64,000 nt of DNA from Oscheius onirici (Eukaryota > Nematoda > Chromadorea > Rhabditida > Rhabditidae). Location of the stretch: assembly GCA_932521025.1 (NCBI GenBank), contig OW051471.1, positions 10,416,001 to 10,480,000 of the forward strand, given 5' to 3'. Numbering within the stretch: position 1 is the stretch's first letter; each line of letters begins with the position of its first letter. The notes beneath the pieces are model-generated. The model worked only from the letters and a program-made list of their open reading frames with translations. It did not search any database and was not told the origin of the DNA. A program made the position numbers and the translations under genes. Shown piece by piece: positions 22,190-32,301 of the stretch.

Positions 22190-22805
22190 TCTCCTCTCCA
22201 ACCTTGTGTCCCAGTTCAGGATGTTCTGACCAAATTCAAGAATAGGTCTGACAAAGGTTTTATAAATTTTGACCCAAACATGAACATCGTTTGTTTTTAA
22301 GGTTCGGAAAAGATTGGAAGTATAAAAGTATATACAAACTGAAAAGTAATGGGGAGAGACAGCTGCCTTGCGGTACGCCATTTGGAATCGTATGAGAGGA
22401 AGAGAGAAGTTCACCGCTTTTTACTGGGAAAGTACGGTTGGAGATATAATTTCTCAACCAGACAAGAATTTTAGGATGAATTTTGAAGTGTTGCAGTTTT
22501 TTCATAAGGATATCGTGAGGAACTTTGTAACAAGCCTTTGAAAAATCAAAATAGACAACATCCAAGGCCTTTTTGTTATCAACAGCACGCGTCCAGTCAT
22601 TGAAACATTCTAGAAGCTGTGTCTCAACCGATCTTCCTTGGATGAAACCATGCTGTTGCGGGCTGATGAGGCCTGCGGCAAAAACATAGGTGTCTAGATG
22701 TTTTCGTAGCAATTTTTCAAAGGTCCGTGCAAAAATAGATGTTATGGAAATAGGTCGGAAATTTGAAATATCGTTTGAGCCAGATTTTGAGCTAGATATG
22801 GAAAG
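22190..22805 (-). mobile_element. Dead non-LTR retrotransposon (LINE) reverse-transcriptase fragment
   Basis: The minus strand encodes reverse-transcriptase motifs: ISNFRPISITSIFARTFEKL, HGFIQGRSVETQLLECFNDW, FDFSKACYKVPHD, NGVPQGSCLSPLLFSLYI and YKTFVRPILEFG. The catalytic Asp normally in the FSKAFDKVPH motif is Tyr here, and the region that should hold the YxDD box is deleted. It is therefore inactive and truncated at both ends. It abuts the breakpoint where gene D loses its first exon. CR1/Jockey-like by motif style; the clade is not certain. Confidence 0.8.
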
Positions 22806-22980
22806 TCCTTGAAATTTTCCTTTTTACAAAACTTTCATACTTATCAACAATGTGATCCCCATTTCAATTTCTCACTTTATCACTCTTGACGGCAAACAAG
22901 CCGATTCTTATCAGCTCTTGTTCAGCACTAGCACAACCAATTCTTCCAGTTTCCCTTTGCTAACAAACCATTTTTAGAAA

Positions 22981-24183
22981 ATGTCGATGACACCCTTTCC
23001 CTTTCTTGTAAATGCTGAACCAAACATCGTCCAAATCGTACATGGTGCAATACTCGCTGATTTAAATCCAGAGAAGAAGGATCAGATAATTTGCAGCTCT
23101 CTCGATGCTGATAACTGCAAACGTTATATTCTTTGGGAAAGACGGGTAAGCGACACGACCGTTTTTACACTACCCTTTTTTCCGATCCTGGAATCACCTC
23201 CAGTCGAGGTTATTCGAAATCTGCGAGCCCACGGAAATTCTCTTTTGTTCAAATGCATCGATGAGGACAGAATCGAAGAAATTGCATCCTGTGCTGAAGT
23301 TTTATCTGGAGAAGCTCATACCAAGTTCCTGGAATGGTACCGATTGGTAACGTGTGCTATCAACACGACTACGACTGAGTTCAGATTTGTGACAGTCAAG
23401 CAACGGGGATACGGATTTTTGAAGATGCAAAAGTGTGAGTAGATTTGAATATTTGATGATTTTTTAGTGAATTAAATGCCTACCTAAATGAGACAAAGGG
23501 AGCCAAAACGACTGAATATCTAGCGTCATATTTTAAAGATGAACCTCCAGTTGTTCTTTCGAAAGCTGTCGATATTCCCATTGACGGTGCTGCTAAAAAG
23601 CTGCCCCCGAAGGAAGCTCTTATTTGTGGAAAAGACACTCCTGAGTCTAGGTGAGTTACATCCTGTTTTGAAGTTGATATTACTTTTTTTAGAAAAAGGA
23701 GGTTCAGCTGACGTGATGAAGAAGCTAGAGGAGCATCGAGATGAATACGTAGCACAGGTCGCGAAAAGTTTTACTCGTCAAGAACAACAATTTTTAGATT
23801 GAAGTTCTGGAGAAGCAAAGTTCAATTGAACGGCCGGCAAAGTCAACGGAGCAGATTTATAGGATGATCAACGATCTGAAACATTTGGAAAAAGCTGGTC
23901 CTATATTGGAAGAAGTTCAAGTAAAGAGACAGTGTTTTGTCAGGTGTAGCAAAACTTTCAGAAGCTTCAACTAATCAGCGTTGAGAAGGAGCAGAAAGAA
24001 GAAGCTGTTGCTGTGAGACTAGACGGCGGCTGGCTCTATCAGAAGGTTGCGGAAACGAAAAAGTTCGTTACTGACACTACCAGATCGCTCACAAAGGGTG
24101 TCCAAAACGTTTTCGGGGCTGGAAAGAAGAAGGATGACAAGAAAAAAAACATAAAAAATAATTCCTTGACACCATTTTGGTAA
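22981..24183 (+). CDS. Gene E: chimera of D N-terminus and A C-terminus, no G domain
   Basis: The start at 22981 follows a TTTTTAG acceptor. The first exon codes a divergent helical module (IVQIVHGAILADLNPEKK) and a second-type module (NLRAHGNSLLFKCIDEDRIEE). From 23267 to 23692 the sequence equals gene D. From about 23697 to ~24170 it is almost identical, introns included, to the last exons of gene A (AKSTEQIYRMINDLKHLEK; GWLYQKVAETKKFVTDTTR). The G domain, CFDNESF block and Cys cluster are missing. The D-derived exon ends in phase 2, but the A-derived part needs another phase, so a stop (TGA 23709-23711) follows soon after the join. The likely product is a short two-module protein of about 200 residues, or the locus is a pseudogene. 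The A-like 3' UTR also continues. Confidence 0.55.
23267..23692 (+). repeat. Arm 2 of a ~425-bp inverted duplication (gene E side)
   Basis: Plus-strand copy of the gene D segment at 21765-22189. It ends in the poly-T/AG of an intron acceptor, where gene E switches to sequence derived from gene A. Confidence 0.85.
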
Positions 24184-24550
24184 AAGACTAAAATAAAGCA
24201 CATTTGATAAATACCCGTTTTTTCTTCGGAAATATGTGAGTCTGAGGAAATCTGTGAGTCATTTTCATTGAACTTCATCTAAACTTAGTAGTCTCTCCCT
24301 GTACAACTTTTCTAATTTTACATATTCACTCTCCCGACGAGAACGAATGACCATTTCTTCAGTTGTCTTGAACCAAACTTCAAATGATCATCGGCTCAAA
24401 ATATTGTTTCTCCTTCATTTCTTTTCCTTCTTCTCATCAAAAAGAAACCGTCACGGAAGTCAATAGAAGCCCAATTGAGAGGCGTGATCACTTTTTGTTC
24501 GACTCGGAGCATATAAACATCCTCGTCTCTTGACTTTAATTATTCCAAGC

Positions 24551-26293
24551 GATGGAAAAGTACATCATTTATGGTCTTTCTGCCCAAAACATTCCGAACT
24601 ACGACTGCAGGTGAGGAATTTTATAGAATTAGAACAACAACGATCTAGTGTCATGCACCGAACAAAAGAGGAATGGTACGCAAGCGGAGTAGTTAACATT
24701 CCTCTCGGAATCGCTTTCATTTTTTTTGGAGTTGTCATTCATGTAAGAGCATATTTTACAGTGAATTTTTTTAGTCACTGTACATGCTCTGCATGGCAGC
24801 CATGTGGCGGCTTCGAGAAAAGAATTCCTGCTATGTCATCATGCTTCTTCTCGGTAAAAATAGTATTTATATTAACAGTACGGATTGTTTAGGTTTCTAC
24901 GACATTGTCAACATCTTCTTCAGTTCTACCTTGTCGGGAACCTTTTGGCTCCTGGGAGCGTCCTATTGTACCCATCCTGATCTGATGTATGTGTCGGGCT
25001 CTCTGACACTTGGTAAGAATAATCTTTAGTTCTCAATTTTTCAGCAAAATATTCATTCTTGTTTCCGTTGAGCGAAAAACCATTTTGTTTCGATTAAGCC
25101 GACAAACTTTTATAGCAACAGTCTTACTGTTTAAGACCGTTTTTTTGTGACACTGTAGATTGAGCGTCAATACGTTTTACCAAACATCTGTTGATCTTCT
25201 GGTATCGTATAAATATACGCATAGACGGTTAATCAAGATCTCTTTTCTTGCTGACCGTTCCGAACAGCATCATGAAAATGCTGACTAAAAGCAACAGCTC
25301 GGGCTTACTCATAATGTAGCTTTGAACGATTACAGATTGTCGGCTGAGACATTTTAATAGAAAGCCTGTGGTATACAAGTAAATGCAAAATACAGTCAGT
25401 TAGAACAATCCTTTTCTTATTCAAAAATTTCATAAAATAATATTTCAAAGAACTTTTCCTTTTTTTTCAGCTGCTTGGTGCTGTGCCAGTTTGTGCTGTC
25501 TGATCCTCGTACTCAACCGCCTCTGCGATCTCTGGAATACCACTTTACACAAAAGAGTATGTTTGCGTAGACTCACTTTTACCTGCGTTCTAGCTTTTTT
25601 CAAGCTTCATGATGTGGTTCTGGATGTTTGTCACACTTGTCTACGGGCTTTACTTTATCTTTTTCACCACCCCCGTTTTGTTCAACTCAGCATTGGGCAC
25701 GTGGTTCCTGTGTCCATTCATACAAGGAAGTCGTGAGGAGATCACTCACGTTAGTCAAATGAGTAATTATAAAAAAAGTGGTGCTAAATTTAGTTCTACA
25801 ACTTCGCTCACTCGTTTAACAACATGTGCGTAGTTTTTGGGACTTGTCTACTGTACGTTGTGCTCATTTTTGTTCTGGGACACAAATACGGTCTGAACGG
25901 CATTAATAATATCAACAAGTTTCGCAGATCGGTAAGGCAGTCTCTCTGGGTCGAATTTACTTCATTTGCAGATCATTCTTCAAAGCATTCTCATCTGTCT
26001 CGCCTCTCAAATCACAGCATCTCTTTACGTCTACGCACAATTTTTCCCTATCCCATCGTGGCTCATTTACGTTGCTCACCTCCTGTGGCAGTTTGCTAAT
26101 GGTATAGACCAAACTTTTGATTTTTAGCTAGCTTTTAGGTATTCCTGTCGTCATCTACCTCACCCTGAACAAGACCATTAGAAATGAGGTGAAGCGAATG
26201 GTTGGCATTGGGAGAATCGTCCAAGTCTCGGTTTCCAATTCGAATCAGGGACCTCCGACGGTGCCCAGCAGAAATCAGGAACAAACCCATTGA
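24551..26293 (+). CDS. srt-type seven-transmembrane chemoreceptor
   Basis: Starts MEKYIIYGLSAQNIPNYDC, then RTKEEWYASGVVNIPLG, the standard Srt N-terminus. Later segments are YMLCMAAMWRLREKNSCY, TFWLLGASYCTHPDLMY, LCCLILVLNRLCDLWN, YFIFFTTPVLFNSALGTW, YVVLIFVLGHKYG, ILICLASQITASLYVYAQF and IPVVIYLTLNKTIRNE. It ends with a polar tail and TGA. It is more diverged from the three srt genes at 0-8.5 kb than they are from each other. One ~460-nt intron (about 25012-25469) has no recognised content; the others are about 35-60 nt. No frame damage was seen. Confidence 0.87.
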
Positions 26294-26547
26294 AACCATG
26301 AAAAGGATAATGATAAAAGACATTAAATTCCTATGTACTCAACCTGGGATTGATAAACATTCATTTTTCCTCGATTCAACCATAAGTAGCCCCATTAACG
26401 GTTTCTCCTCTTCCTCCCGACACGCGCACAAAAGCGGAGATAATGCCATTAACTACATGTTTGTTCTCTTCGCGGGGATGACTGTGACCGCTGCAGCTAG
26501 TATCTGGCGCAACTGGTTACTCTAAGATAAGACGCCCCAGGACAGAC

Positions 26548-26555
26548 TATATAAG
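26548..26555 (+). promoter_or_regulatory. TATA box of the collagen gene
   Basis: TATATAAG lies 95 nt before the collagen start codon. A TTTTTCAG acceptor directly precedes the GTAATGG start context (26641-26646), consistent with either a 5' UTR intron or spliced-leader addition. Confidence 0.55.
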
Positions 26556-26649
26556 GATGTGTGGCCGGGGAATTAGCATCAGTCAACAATCAGTTCTTCT
26601 CTTTTCTTCCTTCTAATCATTCGTTTTAAAATTTCTTGTTTTTCAGGTA

Positions 26650-27591
26650 ATGGATCTCGACGCTCGCATCAAGGCTTACCGCTTCGTGGCCTACTCGGCC
26701 GTCACCTTCTCGGTGGTGGCTGTAGTTTCGGTCTTCATCACCCTGCCCATGGTCTACAGCTATGTGCACCAGGTCAAGAGGACCGTCCACAGCGAAGTCA
26801 ACTTCTGCAAGGTTAGAAGTATCTTCTTCTCTTCAAAAATGTGCATTTAGGGATCCGCAAAGGACATCTGGACCGAAGTCCACACTCTCAAGGACGCTCC
26901 CACTAACCGTACTGCCCGTCAGGCCTACAGCACCGGAGCTGTCCAGGGAGGCGGTGGAGGAAGCGGAGGAGGAAGCTGCGCCGGCTGTTGCCAGCCCGGA
27001 CCTGCTGGACCCGCCGGAGCTGCTGGAAAGCCTGGACGCCCCGGAAAGCCCGGAGCTCCCGGTATGCCTGGCAACCCTGGACGTGGAGGCAGCGCTCCTT
27101 GTGAGCCAACTACTCCTCCTCCTTGCCAGCCTTGCCCTGCTGGACCTCCCGGCCCCGCTGGAGCCCCTGGAGCCCCTGGAGCCCCTGGACCCGACGGACA
27201 GCCCGGAACTAGCGGAGGAGCTGGACAGCCTGGACCTCCCGGACCCGCTGGAGCCCCTGGAGCCCCCGGAAACGACGGAGCTCCTGGACAGCCTGGAGCC
27301 CCTGGACAGCCCGGAGCTTCCGAGCACGGCGGACCTGGTGCTCCCGGACCTCAGGGACCTCCCGGCCCCGCTGGACCTCCCGGACCCGACGGACAGCCCG
27401 GATCTGGAGGAGCTGGGGCCCCTGGACCCAAGGGACCTCCTGGCCCCGCTGGAAAGCCTGGAGCCGACGGAAACCCCGGAGCTGCTGGAAACCCTGGACA
27501 GTCTGGAGGAGCCGGAGAGAAGGGCATCTGCCCCAAGTACTGCGCCATCGATGGTGGAGTCTTCTTCGAGGACGGAACCCGCAGACGTTAG
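26650..27591 (+). CDS. Cuticle collagen
   Basis: Nematode cuticular collagen of two exons, about 300 residues. The N-terminus ([20 protein letters not shown]) holds the conserved basic/aromatic block and a single membrane anchor, and is followed by one 39-nt intron. A Gly-rich stretch and CAGCCQPG lead to Gly-X-Y triple-helical blocks separated by short Cys-containing interruptions ([13 protein letters not shown]). The C-terminus is [20 protein letters not shown] plus RR. Such proteins trimerise, are cleaved and cross-linked in the extracellular cuticle. Codon use is strongly biased (GGA, CCC/CCT, GCT), typical of highly expressed collagens. The numbered family member cannot be assigned from the sequence alone. 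Confidence 0.93.
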
Positions 27592-27807
27592 ATACAAACA
27601 AGCAGTCGATAGCAATAAACATTGCTCCTGTCATTTCTTGTTCATTTCACAATCTTACATAGCTTTTTGGAAGCATCTCAAATTTGCTAGCAACTTTGCT
27701 AGCAAAGACTTACAAATAGTCAAAGCTCGACAATGTTCTCTGTCATTAATTCACCTAAATTGAGTTTTGTTTGCTGGATCTCCAGGTGTACCAAAACTTG
27801 CTATAGT

Positions 27808-27972
27808 ATTATGGTTTGTTCAAAAAAAAAAGAAAACTCTACCGTAACCCATTTAGTTCGCTGCGAGACCTGAATAACACCAGAAAACTTGACTGAGTAT
27901 CATACGTTATAAGGGTCTCGTGCGGAAACAAATGAGTTACGGTCGAGCTCTCTTTTTTGAACAAACCATAGT
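27808..27972. mobile_element. MITE-like hairpin downstream of the collagen gene
   Basis: The left arm TATGGTTTGTTCAAAAAA and the right arm TTTTTTGAACAAACCATA are inverted copies. The match continues inward with interruptions (CCGTAACCCATTT / AAATGAGTTACGG; GCGAGACC / GGTCTCG). It has no coding capacity and ends about 25 nt before the stop codon of the next gene (minus strand). Confidence 0.7.
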
Positions 27973-27996
27973 AGATGATGAAGCTATTTTTATTTC

Positions 27997-29765
27997 TCAA
28001 GGCTTCGTATTCCAGATTCTGCTCAATGTCTCAAAGTGTTCGTCAGGCGTTTCTGTCATGGCCAAATCTTTTCCATTGAGATCTTGCACAGCTGAAAATT
28101 TCTTTATTAGTTAATCGTCAATCAAGAATCTTACCGCTTCTAGTTTTCTTATTCCAGCAGAAGTCCACTTTCATGTGTCTGAGAACAATGAACCAAGGAA
28201 AGGCAATATTTCCCAGGGGAATCAGCTGGAACGCATTGCATAAGGAGAAATGAAGTACTCACATTGCAGTAGATGAAACTCAGCCAACCAAAGGCGTAGT
28301 CACTGTGAGCCCCGAAAGAAACAGCAAAGACGCAAGATCCAGCCAACAAACGGGTAAAGACTTCTCCCAGCAAAGATTTAAGCAGAGAACGGTTGAACTT
28401 GTACACGTAGGAGCTCTAAACCTTTCGATCCAGTTTGCAGTTTGATCGACGTACCCGATACCTGTTCTCAAGAGTCTCCCCTATTCCCTTTTTATATCGC
28501 CGGTGATTGAGGTAGATTGTGTAGAAAATGGCCTTAAACGAATGAATGACTGTAAATCATGCAACAAAATTACAGATACACCGAATATTTGAGAAGCGAC
28601 AACGGCTACTCCAGCAATCTGTTGATATTCCGCTGAAACTAATTTCAATTTTTGTTATTCTTGATTTTTTGTTGCCATGATTATAGGACATTTCTAAATT
28701 ATCCAACGAGACCACTTTGATAGGTCTCACATACAATTCGGACAACATTTCTTCTCATCCCCGTTTCCTTGACACCAACCTGATAGCAAAAGTGCAGTAC
28801 AGTAGTAAGACGATAGTCCGATAATAGCAACAATAATAGGTGATGCAAAAATTGTTCGCCAAGTAAACTTTAGCTCAATGTCGAAATGTCCGTTGAGAAG
28901 TCGCTCTGTAGCTGTCAGAATCACCCCCCAGACGTACAGCCATGTGCCAATTTCGTGAATGTAGGAGGCTTGACGGTAGGGGTTCGGTTCTGAAGGATAG
29001 TGAGTGGAAGAAATCATGAGAACTAACCCATTGAGAAGACTTTATCAACCGGCAGAAATATCTGATTGTGAGTCATTTTGAGGTAAACTTCTATCGAATA
29101 CGCCGAGTCAGTGACATAAGCGGAAGAATAAATCAGGCAAATGCAGAGTCTGGAAGATAAATTGAGCTTTTCTTTAGAGTCCCTGTTTCTATGAACCAAT
29201 ATTCTCAATCATTTTAAAATAAACAATATTAAATGAACCGAACTGAGAGTTCAGAAGAATCAAGTCATTTTCCCGCCGGGGTGAAAATGACCCAGGAACA
29301 GAAGTACAAACTTCACAGTGACACGTCGGAAATCCCACGTTTGTTCGGTTTGGTCTCTTTGATTCCAAATGACGCTCTCAGCTACGTTCGTACACCGGGA
29401 AATTGTATTCAGAAGATTTTCTGGTGTTTAGTGAAATATTAGAAAAAAAAACTAGGACGAAAACTTCAATTTGCTTTCTGATGTACAAAAGCACAAAACC
29501 TCATCTTATTCTATTCAATAGCGTGAACACGATGAATGATGTTTTTGGAACAAATCACTACAAAGTTTTTTATTTGTTAGCCTAAAATTTGAAAAAACAC
29601 AGGCGACAACCTTCTTCCTTCAAACTCGCGAGAAGTTCCGATTGTGAATAAAACTCACTTTGTTATCAGTCCAAGTCGATCATACAAGAGTATCTTCAGA
29701 ATAACAATCGTTGACGTGATACTGCTTAGTAGATGAAGAAGAAACTCAAAAAAGTGTAGCAGCAT
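27997..29765 (-). CDS. Seven-transmembrane protein, probable chemoreceptor of the Sra superfamily (copy 1)
   Basis: Starts MLLHFFEFLLHLLSSITST at 29765, close to an A-rich leader. Hydrophobic segments occur in seven groups: the N-terminus; LCICLIYSSAYVTDSAYSIE; GTWLYVWGVILTATERLL; ASPIIVAIIGLSSYYCTALL; AGVAVVASQIFGVS; RLLAGSCVFAVSFGAH; and IPLGNIAFPWFIVL. A TERLL after TM3 and an ENRYR...FNRSLLKSL loop before TM6 resemble Sre/Srab/Srb receptors, but the assignment rests on these short features only. Tail: AVQDLNGKDLAM. The tandem neighbour is clearly its paralogue. A poly(A)-signal-like AATAAA lies just beyond the stop. Confidence 0.7.
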
Positions 29766-30077
29766 CCTTTTTTCCTTTTTGAAAAGAGTAGGAGGTTAAA
29801 TAATTCAAGTGTTCAAGGTTGAGTGGCTGTAATCACGGGAAGCTTTCACACAAGGCGGATGCTTGACATAACTGTGTCAAACTAATCATAGCTTGGATTA
29901 CCAAGGATTAGTTTTGGTATTTTCTTCTAGGAGACCTTTCACCGCCACCTATCACTCAGCCGTCGCGTGGTGTGAGTAATCATTCTGACAGTAAGGTTCT
30001 AACCATTTTCTCTCTCCAATTTTTAGATTCTGTTTCAGAACTGTTTATTTTCAAAACCAGTTTTCTTGAGTGTTTTG

Positions 30078-31829
30078 TTACTTCTTCAAATTCCATACTC
30101 TACTCAACGATTCAAAATGTCCATCCGTCGTCTCATTCAAAGCCAAATCTTTCCCGTTAAGATCTTGCACCACTGAAAATTCGCCTTCTTCGTCGAACTA
30201 CTACAAAACTCACCACTTTTAATTTTATTATTCCAGAAAAAGTCGAGCTTCATGTGTTGGAGAACAATAAACCAGGGAAAGACAATGTTTCCAAGAGATA
30301 AAAGCTGAGAAGTACTTTTTGTTAGAAAGTTAAAAATTCCTACATTTGGGTAAATGAAAGTCAGCCAACCGTACGCGAGATTATTTTGAGCGCCCATAGT
30401 AATAGCAAACACGCAAGAACCGGCTATAATTCGCGTACAAACCTCTCCAAGCAAGGATTTCAGCAAGGAGCGATTGAACTTGTATACGTACGAGCTCTAA
30501 AATGTTCAGTTTTTTTCATATTCAGCTGTTCTAACCCGATATCTGGTCTCAAGAGTCTGGCCCACTCCCTTCCTATACTGTCGTTGGTTGAGGTAAAGTG
30601 TGTAGAAAATGGCCTAAATATTTATAGTGTAAAAGGAAAATATTTAACGTACTGAAACACCAAATATTTGAGAAGCGAAAACGGCTATTCCAGCAGGTTG
30701 TTGATACTCTGCTAAACATTACAATATTTAAAGATTAGCGGTAATCGACGGAAGTACCCAAAAACTATTTCAATTAAATAGTCAATCATTCCCCAGCACA
30801 TACCTGACAAAATCAGTGCAGTACAGTAGTAAGACGATAATCCAATAACACCAACAATTATAGGAGCAGCAACAACCGTCCTCGTAGTGAATTTTAGCTC
30901 AACGTGAAAGTGTCCGTTGAGAAGTCTTTCAGAAGCTGTCAAGATAACTCCCCAGACATAAAGCCACGTTCCGATTTCGTGGAAGTAGGAAACTTGACGG
31001 AAAGCACTGCCTTTTGAAAGAACGAATGAGTAAGAGAGATCGTGGGAACATTTACCCCTGGAGTAAATTTGGTCAACACGCAGAAATGACTGGTTGTGAG
31101 TCATTTTCAGATAGACTTCTATTGAATATGCTGTGTCGGTGACATAGGCTGAGGAGTAGATAAGGCAGATGCAGAATCTGAATGGAAAGATTTGTGCATG
31201 GACTGTTTTCAATGCTTCTCGCATGTTTTGATGCTATTCATTATACTTGGGCGACTCGACTCGACTCCGACTCGAGTCGAGTCGAGCCAAGTAAAACATC
31301 GATTCTAACGGGCTGCAACTAATATTACACGTTTTATAGTTGTTTTGTAGTAGTATTTTACATTTTCACGCTAGTTTGTAAAACCTTTTTCGAAACACTG
31401 AAAAATTTCGACTCGACTCGGATTCGAATCCGAGTCGGACTCGACTCGACATGGTCCACGAGTCGGACTCGAATCGGAATCGAGATTTTTGACTCGACGC
31501 CCAAGTATACTATTCATCACTAGAATGTATACGGTCAAAAGAGGCGATGACCTAACTTATCAACCACACTGCAATTTGAAAAATTCATACGCACTTTCAA
31601 AGTTTAGAAAAATGGCTTGTAAGGTTTTTTTCTTGATCACTTTGATCTCTTTTGATAAACCGGCATTACATCAACAATAAATGGAGTCTTCGGTAGTTAC
31701 AGTGTTAAAGTGAACTCACTTTGTTATCAACCCGAGGCGGTCATACAAGAGTAACTTAAAAATGACAATAGTAGACGTGATAGTGCTCAAAAAGTGTAGA
31801 AGAAACTCAAAAAAGTGTAGTATCATCAT
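30078..31829 (-). CDS. Seven-transmembrane protein, probable chemoreceptor of the Sra superfamily (copy 2)
   Basis: Tandem paralogue of the previous gene with the same exon order. The start is MMILHFFEFLLHFLSTITST, then FCICLIYSSAYVTDTAYSIE, GTWLYVWGVILTASERLL, APIIVGVIGLSSYYCTALIL, AGIAVFASQIFGVS, RIIAGSCVFAITMGAQ and LLSLGNIVFPWFIVL, ending DLNGKDLALNETTDG. The first intron is enlarged by a transposon-like hairpin at 31242-31509. No frame damage was seen. As for copy 1, the family assignment is inferred and the ligand is unknown. Confidence 0.7.
31242..31509. mobile_element. MITE-like element with GACTCGAGTC-rich arms
   Basis: Terminal inverted repeats TATACTTGGGCG and CGCCCAAGTATA enclose arms made of repeated CGACTC/GAGTCG words (for example CGACTCGACTCGACTCC and its complement). 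The whole arms can fold back on each other. The ends start and finish with TA, so a TA target is possible. It lies in the first intron of the second seven-transmembrane gene. Confidence 0.75.
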
Positions 31830-32301
31830 TTTGTTTCTTGTCTTGAAAAGAATGAATTCAACGACTTTTCAAGGTTTAGCGGCTGTTATCAAGAGAAACA
31901 TGGGCGGAAGCTTGACAGAGCTTGGACTATTCCCATAGCAAATTAATTTCGAACTTCCCAACTTGTTGAAATCTTTGAACCCGCGCTGATTTCGGGGAAA
32001 AGTGATTCAGGTTCAGACGGATAGTTGAAGTATGTTCCAAAGGGTTGCCACTGTTTTCTGGACCCTGATCTGTAGACTCCAACTCGTAACTAGTTTATAG
32101 AATTGTCAACATGAACTCTGTAAAAACAGGGTTTTTAGCCTAAAATTTCAAGACATCAGCTATTGCTGTGTATCTCACAGACAATATCACTTGTGGAAAC
32201 AATCGATGGCGTCGAAAAAAGGTCAAATCAATAGTCACCCTTTCATACCAAGTGAGCAGCGTCGCAGTCTATTTTTTTAGAGCATTCCGTCTGGTTCAAA
32301 G

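Noticed and set aside
8805-24183. Bacterial or horizontally transferred GTPase island
   Set aside because: All copies have many short spliceosomal introns and trans-splice-like acceptors typical of the other genes in the window, so recent transfer is not supported.
26762-27763. Long alternative-frame ORFs on both strands over the collagen (up to 333 codons)
   Set aside because: They are shadows of the Gly-X-Y repeat in other frames. The real frame has the collagen N- and C-terminal blocks and a proper intron.
31242-31509. CRISPR-like array of short repeats
   Set aside because: The CGACTC words are contiguous and palindromic with no spacers, and the genome is a nematode.
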